Positions 24,064 to 30,365 of a stretch of DNA of 33,465 nt are shown in pieces. Under the pieces are notes generated by a model. The model had not been told where the DNA came from. It saw only the letters and a program-made list of their open reading frames with translations, and ran no database searches. The stretch is from contig MHOK01000019.1 in assembly GCA_001820055.1 (NCBI GenBank), positions 1 through 33,465 on the forward strand, written 5' to 3'. The stretch is from Candidatus Spechtbacteria bacterium RIFCSPLOWO2_12_FULL_38_22 (GTDB lineage: Bacteria > Patescibacteriota > Minisyncoccia > Spechtbacterales > 2-12-FULL-38-22). The position numbers were made by a program, and so were the translations under genes. Numbering within the stretch: the first letter of the stretch is position 1; each line of letters starts with the position of its first letter.

Positions 24064-25836
24064 CTATTTATTCGAATTTATATGTTCCATCGCGTATTCC
24101 ATGGAAGCACCAACTTTCTTACCCGGATTAAATATATTATTTGGGTCAAAAATCTCTTTTGTTCTCTTAAATAAATTATACACTTCTTTGCCATACATTT
24201 TTTCTAAATATGGACTTCTCATAAGACCGTCATTATGCTCTGCTGTTATTGAACCGCCTTCTTTAATTACTAGATCATAAATTTCATCAGAGACTTTTGG
24301 AATTTTTTCTCTCTCGCTTTTTTTTGTTAAGTCCATAAGCGGAATTATATGAAAATTTCCACTGCCTGCATGCCCCGCCAAAGTTGCTTTAATACCATAT
24401 TTTTTTAATATCTTATAAACCTGCGGTAAAACGCGAGGTAATTTTTCTGGTTTTACAATCAAATCATCCACAAAGGGCGCGGTTCTTTTACCACCAACAC
24501 TTTTGCGAAGTAAAGCAAAACTTTCCCGCCTTATGGTCCAGTACTTTTCTGCCTTTCCCTCTTCGTGCAACAAATGCATTGTAACGCCATGCATATCTTT
24601 TAAAACTCTTTCAAGCTCATTTATTTTGTCTTCTGCTTCTTTTTCTGTATCTTGCGCAAATTCAACAAGTACCACAATATCTGCAATAGCCATTAACTTT
24701 AGTTGCGCCCAAGCGTCGGGCAAAAATTGCAAAGCAAATTTAAATAAGTTACCACCTGCCTGCGCCGAGGCTTCGGCAGGCAGGCCTGACTGCGCCGAGG
24801 CTTCGGCAGGCAGGCCTGACTGCGCCGAGGCTTCGGCAGGCAGGCCTGACTGCGAACTCCGCTCAGGCAGGCCTTTTGCTTTTTTTGCAATTGCAGGAAA
24901 AAAACGCAAAGCTAAAGCCAAAGTAGAGTCGTCAAAAGTTTCAAGGCTTTCGGGTTCAAGCGGTAAGACTCTGTCAACTATTTGCGGTAACGAATCTAGT
25001 TTGCGTAAATATAATATTCCCAACCTCGTGTATTTTTTTTCTTTAACTAAACTCAACTTTGCCTCTGTAATAATTCCCAATGTGCCCTGCGAACCGCTAA
25101 ATAACTGCGTTAAATCAAAATTTTCTCTATTATAAACATCCCACAAAAAGTATCCCGCTGAATTTTTAGAAACCTGCGGGCGCGCTCTTTGTATAATGTC
25201 GTAATTATTTTCCAAAAGGTCATACATTTTTCTATAAATTTCTCCCTCAAAATCCTGCTGGTGCTTTTTTTTCTCTAATTCTTCTTTGTTTAGTTTACTG
25301 AAAATATATTCGTTACCATCGCTTAAAACTACTTTCAATTCTTTTACATACTTCTTCGTTTGTCCGTAACGCAAAGTTTTTTCTCCCCCGGAATTATTGG
25401 CAATCATTCCGCCTAAAGCGGCGATGGATTTACTCGCAGGATAACTAGGCAAAAGCACTCCTGCTTTTTGAGTTTCTACTTCAAAGTCTCTATAAAAAAC
25501 ACCGGGTTGCACCGTGGCTTCCATATCTCTTACAGCAAAGGTATTCATATATTTTGTACAATCCAAAATTATTCCCTCGTTGAGCGGACCGCCACTCATA
25601 TCAGTTCCTCCGCTACGCGCTGTGACAGATAAATTCCTGGGGGTTGAACCCCCAGGAATTGTCTTAGAATTTATGAATTCTACAATGTTTTTTATGTCTT
25701 GGGCGTCTTTGGGAAAAATGACCGCATGTGGCATAACTTTAAATAAACTGGTATCGGTTGAATACTTGTTGAGTGTTTCCTCGTCAGTAAATACTTCGCC
25801 TTTAACTAATTTTTTTAATTCGTTTGCAAATACCAT
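24064..25836 (-). CDS. FAD-linked oxidase (GlcD/lactate-dehydrogenase-like) carrying in-frame palindromic repeat insertions
   Basis: VTARSGGTDMSGGPLNEGIILD, GVLLPSYPASKSIAALGGMIANNSGGEKTLRYG, GSQGTLGIITEAKL, LAGHAGSGNFHIIPLMD, SITAEHNDGLMRSPYLEKMYG; start probably MVFANELKK. Confidence 0.9.
   Translation of the reverse strand: MVFANELKKLVKGEVFTDEETLNKYSTDTSLFKVMPHAVIFPKDAQDIKNIVEFINSKTIPGGSTPRNLSVTARSGGTDMSGGPLNEGIILDCTKYMNTFAVRDMEATVQPGVFYRDFEVETQKAGVLLPSYPASKSIAALGGMIANNSGGEKTLRYGQTKKYVKELKVVLSDGNEYIFSKLNKEELEKKKHQQDFEGEIYRKMYDLLENNYDIIQRARPQVSKNSAGYFLWDVYNRENFDLTQLFSGSQGTLGIITEAKLSLVKEKKYTRLGILYLRKLDSLPQIVDRVLPLEPESLETFDDSTLALALRFFPAIAKKAKGLPERSSQSGLPAEASAQSGLPAEASAQSGLPAEASAQAGGNLFKFALQFLPDAWAQLKLMAIADIVVLVEFAQDTEKEAEDKINELERVLKDMHGVTMHLLHEEGKAEKYWTIRRESFALLRKSVGGKRTAPFVDDLIVKPEKLPRVLPQVYKILKKYGIKATLAGHAGSGNFHIIPLMDLTKKSEREKIPKVSDEIYDLVIKEGGSITAEHNDGLMRSPYLEKMYGKEVYNLFKRTKEIFDPNNIFNPGKKVGASMEYAMEHINSNK
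24757..24870. repeat. In-CDS tandem 30-bp repeat of the GGCAGG family
   Basis: Unit cctgactgcgccgaggcttcggcaggcagg, about three copies plus partials; translates as SGLPAEASAQ x3. Confidence 0.92.
25632..25660. repeat. In-CDS perfect palindrome
   Basis: AATTCCTGGGGGTT g AACCCCCAGGAATT within the FAD oxidase ORF. Confidence 0.9.
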
Positions 25837-25900
25837 AATCTTTAAAAAACACTTGACAATATCCCGCATCCGTCCGAAGCTTCATGCGAAGGAGGAAAAC

Positions 25901-26929
25901 CTAAATAAGTTTCCCCACCGCGATAACATGTTTAATTAGTGTAGCTGTATATCCCCACTCGTTATCATACCAAGCTAGTACCTTTACCAAATCTCCGTCC
26001 ACTACGCGTGTGAAGCTAAGGTCTGCAATGGACGCATGTGGGTCTCCCAATATATCCGTTGATACAAGCGGTTCTTCTGTCACGCGAAACACACCCTGCC
26101 ATCTTTTTTCTTTTGTGGCTTTACGCATTATCTCATTTACTTGTTCAACTGAAGTTTTATGTTCTGCGACAAAGGTAAAATCTACAATAGATCCGCTGAT
26201 TACAGGAACGCGAATTGCAACTGCATCAAACTTATTTTCCAAATCGGGTATGGATTTTTGCGCCGCGATTGCGGCTCCCGTGCTAGAAGGTACGATGTTT
26301 AGAGCTGCGGCGCGTCCGCGAAGCGAATCTTTTGAATTGGGCCCATCTACCAAGCTCTGGCTAGCGGTATATCCATGCACTGTTGTCATCATACTTTTTA
26401 AAATCCCTGGATCGTTCAAAAATATTTGAGCAAGCGGAACTACCGCGTTTGTGGTGCAGGAAGCATCGGATGTAATGCGAGCTAAATTTTTATCGTTTAA
26501 TTCTTTCTCGTTTGTACCAACTAAAACATGGGGCGTTTCTTCATCTTTCACGGGCGCAGAAATCACAACACGTTTAGCTCCTGTGTCTAAATGCGCCTTT
26601 GCTTTTTCACTTGTGGTAAATGCTCCCGTCGATTCTATAACCACATCAACACCTAATCGCTCCCAAGGGAGCTGGCGCGGGTCTTTTTCGCTCAAATATA
26701 AATACTTTTTGCCGTCTACAACTAAATAATTCTGGTCCCCTTTTGTTTCCATCTCAACTGTTTTTTTATAAGGACCATAAACAGAATCGTAGCGTAATAA
26801 ATACGCCAAATTTTCTGGCGTTGTCAAATCGTTTATCGCGACGATGTTTATTTCTTTAGGTAGTTCCAACGCTTGTTTAAACGCGGTTCTACCTATTCTA
26901 CCAAAACCATTTATTGCCACCTTCACCAT
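25901..26929 (-). CDS. gap: Glyceraldehyde-3-phosphate dehydrogenase
   Basis: VAINGFGRIGRTAFKQAL, SDASCTTNAVVPLAQIF, TVHGYTASQSLVDGP, WYDNEWGYTATLI. Confidence 0.96.
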   Translation of the reverse strand: MVKVAINGFGRIGRTAFKQALELPKEINIVAINDLTTPENLAYLLRYDSVYGPYKKTVEMETKGDQNYLVVDGKKYLYLSEKDPRQLPWERLGVDVVIESTGAFTTSEKAKAHLDTGAKRVVISAPVKDEETPHVLVGTNEKELNDKNLARITSDASCTTNAVVPLAQIFLNDPGILKSMMTTVHGYTASQSLVDGPNSKDSLRGRAAALNIVPSSTGAAIAAQKSIPDLENKFDAVAIRVPVISGSIVDFTFVAEHKTSVEQVNEIMRKATKEKRWQGVFRVTEEPLVSTDILGDPHASIADLSFTRVVDGDLVKVLAWYDNEWGYTATLIKHVIAVGKLI

Positions 26930-27147
26930 TTTTCTCTACGAGCAAAGTGAGTAGTCAGAAAAATGAGTGTCCCTCACAAATTTTTCCTACCAACAATGCT
27001 ACGTTACTAATTAATTTATTATTTTTATCTAATCCCCGACGCTATAAGCTACCGCGTCCTTCCGAAGCCTTCGGCGACCGTGTGCCGCCTTAGCTTTAGC
27101 GGTGGCGCAAGGAGGACAAGCTGGGTTTAAATTTATTTATTAAAATT

Positions 27148-27852
27148 CTATGCCAAACCAATTACTCTCTTGAGAGTTGCCCCTATAATAAAAGCAAGCA
27201 ATACCGCAGACCCTCCCGCACCCAGCATTTCCAATCCTCCAACCCACCATTTTTTATCTGTAAAAAATGTTCGAACAGCTCCAATAACAAAAAGGGTAAA
27301 TCCTACAAATAAGCTGGCCCAGATAAAAATGTCTGAAACATTCATGTGTCTCCAAAAAATGTAAGGGAGCAGGGGCATTGATCCAGCGACCATAAACGAC
27401 ATAAACGTTACCAAACTGCTCTTTATTGCGTCCTGATGGGATGTTGGAATATAGCCAAGGCGTTCAAATATAATAAAATCCAAAAAAAACTTTTTATTTT
27501 TTGATACATACTCGGCCAAGTTTTGGGAATCTTGTTTGCTGTATCCTTTATTTTCTAAAACTTGCTCAACTTCTTTGCGAGCACTTTCTTGAGATTGCTC
27601 AAATAATTGTTCCTCCAACTCCCTCTCGCGACGAAAGTGGTCACTTTCAGATTTAGTTCCCAAATAATCTCCCGTGGCCATAGAAAATCCATCGGCTATG
27701 AGATTTGCAAATCCTAAAATTAAAATAACAAAAGCGCTCAAATCTGCCCCAACAACAGAAGCTACAACTGCAAAAGTAGTCACGATTCCGTCGTTAGCAG
27801 CATATACTGAAGCTTTTATATATTTGCCATAAAAATTTTTAAACGCTTTCAT
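27148..27852 (-). CDS. VIT1/CCC1-family membrane transporter
   Basis: VYAANDGIVTTFAVVASVVGADLS...ILGFANLIADGFSMATGDYLGTKSE and later TM segments. Confidence 0.85.
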   Translation of the reverse strand: MKAFKNFYGKYIKASVYAANDGIVTTFAVVASVVGADLSAFVILILGFANLIADGFSMATGDYLGTKSESDHFRRERELEEQLFEQSQESARKEVEQVLENKGYSKQDSQNLAEYVSKNKKFFLDFIIFERLGYIPTSHQDAIKSSLVTFMSFMVAGSMPLLPYIFWRHMNVSDIFIWASLFVGFTLFVIGAVRTFFTDKKWWVGGLEMLGAGGSAVLLAFIIGATLKRVIGLA

Positions 27853-27895
27853 AATTGCTAATTTATTTTATCATATTATCTTACAGTAAAGCAAA

Positions 27896-27960
27896 AAATA
27901 CAAAAAACCGTCTCCTTGGGGAAACGGCTTTTCTTAGTTGTGTAAACAAGGACAACTAAG
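27896..27960 (-). terminator. Terminator after the GC-rich operon
   Basis: Minus: TTAGTTGTcc..ACACAACTAAG followed by AAGCCGTTTCCccaaGGAGACGGTTTTTTGTATTTTTT. Confidence 0.7.
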
Positions 27961-27976
27961 TAACCTTTGGGTTGAA

Positions 27977-28219
27977 CTAGCGGCGAAAGAAGTTCTTCAT
28001 ACGGTCGAGGAAACCCTTGCGAGGCGTCTCGGCGACGACCGCAATCGGATCGGCATCCGCCCATACCTGCTGGAGCGCACGAGCTTCAGCCCGCGCGAGC
28101 CGTGCGTTGCGCGAGCCACGTGTGGTCTGTCCGCGCGCATGCCAATCGGCGTGCGACTGGACGTACTGCGCAGGAATGCGCTTCTTAACACAACCCCTCT
28201 CAAAACATACTTTGGCCAT
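27977..28219 (-). CDS. GC-rich small protein (80 aa) with C2H2 zinc-finger-like N-terminus
   Basis: ATG at 28219 has GGAGG 8 nt upstream; MAKVCFERGCVKKRIPAQYVQSHADWHARG... gives C-x4-C-x12-H-x3-H. Confidence 0.7.
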   Translation of the reverse strand: MAKVCFERGCVKKRIPAQYVQSHADWHARGQTTRGSRNARLARAEARALQQVWADADPIAVVAETPRKGFLDRMKNFFRR

Positions 28220-28302
28220 TACGTGCCTCCAACTCATAGGCTCTACTTTTCTTCGAGCCCCCAACAAAAATAACAATTTATTGTACTTTGTAAAACCTTA
28301 GA

Positions 28303-28335
28303 AAAGCGGGACCTGGTCCTGCTTTTTTTATATCA
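28303..28335. terminator. Terminator-like hairpin
   Basis: AAAAGCGGGACCtGGTCCTGCTTTTTTT. Confidence 0.65.
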
Positions 28336-28397
28336 TTATTTTTGCTGGGGTTCGAAGAACCCTTTTGTAAAGAACTCCTAGACTCTTCCCTTCTTTG

Positions 28398-28504
28398 TTG
28401 TTCAGGAGAATCCATACTCAATTTACGAATTATCACAAACTGGGTATGGAGGACGAAGTTATGCAAACTTCGTCCTCAGAGGTACAAAGCCCCTCCGTTG
28501 GCTA
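28398..28504 (-). ncRNA. Candidate structured intergenic element B, copy B1
   Basis: ~107 nt near-identical to 28766..28872; 12-bp hairpin GAGGACGAAGTT/AACTTCGTCCTC (28449..28477) versus GGAGACGAAGTT/AACTTCGTCTCC in B2. Confidence 0.6.
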
Positions 28505-28747
28505 TGGATTGCCGGCGGTTTTGGGGGGATTTCCATCCCTGCGACGAGGAGTGGCCTTGCGGACAATCCAGCGTCCCAACCTTTGGAGACCACGACCGAT
28601 AAGTCGCATAATCCACAGAAACACCCCACGCAGTTGACGCTTGCACCAACGCGCGTAGTGATCTGCTGTGGTCTTGCCCCCGAACATGTGGGCAAATCCA
28701 TAACCGATAACGAACAAGACCAACAAAAGAACAATTAACTCCTGCAT
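28502..28747 (-). CDS. GC-rich small protein (81 aa): N-terminal TM plus basic C-terminus
   Basis: MQELIVLLLVLFVIGYGFAHMFGGKTTADHYARWCKRQLRGVFLWIMRLIGRGLQRLGRWIVRKATPRRRDGNPPKTAGNP; the 192-aa ORF in the track extends upstream through element B2 and is probably not the true start. Confidence 0.65.
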   Translation of the reverse strand: MQELIVLLLVLFVIGYGFAHMFGGKTTADHYARWCKRQLRGVFLWIMRLIGRGLQRLGRWIVRKATPRRRDGNPPKTAGNP

Positions 28748-28765
28748 GAATCCTCGCCCCCTTCC

Positions 28766-28872
28766 TTGTTCAGGAGAATCCATACTCAATCCACGAATCA
28801 TCACAAACTGAGTATGGGAGACGAAGTTGTGCAAACTTCGTCTCCAGAGGTATAAAGCCCCTCCGTTGGCTA
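28766..28872 (-). ncRNA. Candidate structured intergenic element B, copy B2
   Basis: See B1; begins at the TAG stop of the upstream small gene (TAGCCAACGGAGGGGCTTT shared). Confidence 0.6.
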
Positions 28873-28992
28873 GTAAGAGTTGGGGTCGGTAGGACCGCCG
28901 GCTCTGAACAAAATACAGACGAATGTCGTAATCACTACGGCAACCAGAACGATCCACACGACCAGCCCCAAAAGGGACGCGGACATATACAT
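28870..28992 (-). CDS. GC-rich 40-aa single-TM protein, missed by the ORF track
   Basis: MYMSASLLGLVVWIVLVAVVITTFVCILFRAGGPTDPNSY*, with AAAGGA upstream. Confidence 0.6.
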   Translation of the reverse strand: MYMSASLLGLVVWIVLVAVVITTFVCILFRAGGPTDPNSY

Positions 28993-29016
28993 GGAGCATT
29001 TTTCCTTTCTCTAGCC

Positions 29017-29067
29017 CCAGAACAATATTCCAATCTAAAATACTATTCTGGACCCAGAAAGTCCAGA
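29017..29067 (-). promoter_or_regulatory. Two mutually exclusive hairpins upstream of the 40-aa gene
   Basis: CCAGAACAATATT(29017..29029)/AATACTATTCTGG(29039..29051) overlaps TCTGGAC(29047..29053)/GTCCAGA(29061..29067). Confidence 0.5.
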
Positions 29068-29075
29068 GCACTCTC

Positions 29076-29144
29076 TCCACTATCTAGAGCGAGGGAGTAG
29101 GCCTATATATATTTTTTTGCCTCTCCCTCCTTCTAGATAGTGGA
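29076..29144 (-). ncRNA. Hairpin C1 of a three-member structured family
   Basis: TCCACTATCTAGA/TCTAGATAGTGGA 13-bp stem enclosing GAGGGA...TCCCTC and GGC/GCC. Confidence 0.6.
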
Positions 29145-29213
29145 ATTGAAAAAAGAACTTCATAAAGAACAGATATTGGAGGATGAATCTCAGCAGATGC
29201 TTGAGGGCAATTA

Positions 29214-29482
29214 AGCCTCCTAACTAACAACTGCAATTCATTTAGCGGAGTGTATATTCTTTATATTCTAGGCGTCGAGGAGTGATGCGATGCTTTAGTA
29301 TCGTGAACGACGAGCAACAAAGAATATGAAGAATATACACCCGCCCAAGGGGAAGTATAAAAATGAATTGTCTACTTTGTTATTGTTCCTCGAAGTAGTA
29401 GAACTACTCCTTCGTCGCAATGCCTAATATCCAATTCATTTTTATACTTCTAAAGTGTATTGCAGTTGTTAATTAGGGGGCT
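29214..29482 (+). ncRNA. Candidate structured RNA element A, copy A2
   Basis: Closing stem agcctcctaactaacaactgcaattca/tgtattgcagttgttaattagggggct; P2 29250..29268/29322..29340; P3 29353..29369/29433..29449; shares loop motifs with A1. Confidence 0.65.
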
Positions 29483-29549
29483 CATATTATTTAATCCCTG
29501 CATGTGCTGGTCTCTCCCCCCCAATATCTATTCCCAATATCTATTATTT

Positions 29550-29625
29550 ATCTACTGCTTAGAACGAGAGGGTGTGGGCTTGTATTTTATTACTTTGTGC
29601 CTCCCTCTCCTTCCAAACAGTAGAT
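29550..29625 (-). ncRNA. Hairpin C2
   Basis: ATCTACTG/CAGTAGAT closing stem; inner GAGAGGG/CCCTCTC and GGGC/GCC. Confidence 0.55.
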
Positions 29626-29628
29626 TGT

Positions 29629-29704
29629 GTGAAAAACTAGAAACGGGAGGGCTATAGGGCTAGTTTATAACTTTTTCCCTGCCCTCTCCTTTCTAGTCTT
29701 TCAC
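29629..29704 (-). ncRNA. Hairpin C3
   Basis: GTGAAAAACTAG/CTAGTCTTTCAC closing stem; inner GGGAGGG/CCCTCTC. Confidence 0.55.
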
Positions 29705-29731
29705 TGGAATCTATAATTCAACTGGCTCCCC

Positions 29732-29775
29732 TTAAACAAAAACTCTCTTATGCGCAGAAGAGAGTTTTTGTTTAA
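29732..29775. terminator. 18-bp perfect hairpin
   Basis: TTAAACAAAAACTCTCTT/AAGAGAGTTTTTGTTTAA. Confidence 0.7.
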
Positions 29776-29951
29776 AGTAATTGAGTAATTACTTTACGCC
29801 GCATATGTACGGCAACTCTCTCCCAAAAGTTTTTATTTATTCAATTTTTATAATGAACTGATATGAGGGCCCGGAAAGTCATTTTATATCTGAATTGTTT
29901 GTTACTAAGGGACCTCGTATCTATTCACTATCTACTGTATTCTGTAACTAT

Positions 29952-29980
29952 ATTATAGCATATTTACTAAAACTTGTCAA
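29952..29980 (-). promoter_or_regulatory. Perfect consensus sigma-70 promoter
   Basis: Minus TTGACA-N17(AGTTTTAGTAAATATGC)-TATAAT. Confidence 0.85.
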
Positions 29981-30022
29981 TGGCTTTTACTGTTATTTTA
30001 AAAATCTTTACTGCACGGCTGT

Positions 30023-30051
30023 ATTATAGCATACTAACTAAAAGCTGTCAA
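30023..30051 (-). promoter_or_regulatory. Second perfect consensus sigma-70 promoter, tandem
   Basis: Minus TTGACA-N17(GCTTTTAGTTAGTATGC)-TATAAT. Confidence 0.85.
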
Positions 30052-30130
30052 TAGCCACTGTACTAAGCTCAACAAGTAAGTGCCGCACTTCTAATAAAAC
30101 AAAGAATATTATAATTTATTTCGTCGTAAG

Positions 30131-30180
30131 CCTGCCTACCGCCTGCCTACGCACAACGTGCAGGTAGACAGGCAGGCGGG
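30131..30180. repeat. CCTGCC/GGCAGG repeat cluster
   Basis: cctgcctaccgcctgcctacgcacaacgtgcaggtagacaggcaggcggg; inverse of the 16361..16430 core. Confidence 0.85.
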
Positions 30181-30224
30181 AACAAAGTGGTAGTGTGGAA
30201 TAAAACGCACTGTTTGTTAAAAAA

Positions 30225-30323
30225 AAGAGTTTATATAATTTATTTCGTCGTAAGCCTGCCTGCGGTAGGCAGGCGGGAATGAGCGTAGCGAATGGCAGCG
30301 TGAAATAAATTATACAAACTCTT
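30225..30323 (-). terminator. Long-stem terminator of uvrA with embedded palindromic repeat
   Basis: Minus AAGAGTTTGTATAATTTATTTC...GAAATAAATTATATAAACTCTTTTTTTT; 22-bp stem with CCTGCCTACCGCAGGCAGG in the loop. Confidence 0.75.
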
Positions 30324-30365
30324 TTGTTAATCCGTCTCAACTCCAAGCATAATACTTTCTACTTT

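Noticed and set aside
24757-24870. CRISPR array
   Set aside because: The repeats are contiguous with no unique spacers, in-frame within a CDS, and belong to the GGCAGG palindrome family; no cas genes nearby.
28502-29080. 192-aa minus ORF as a single protein
   Set aside because: Its N-terminal two-thirds run through element B2 and out of frame across the 40-aa gene; the SD-preceded ATG at 28747 fits better.
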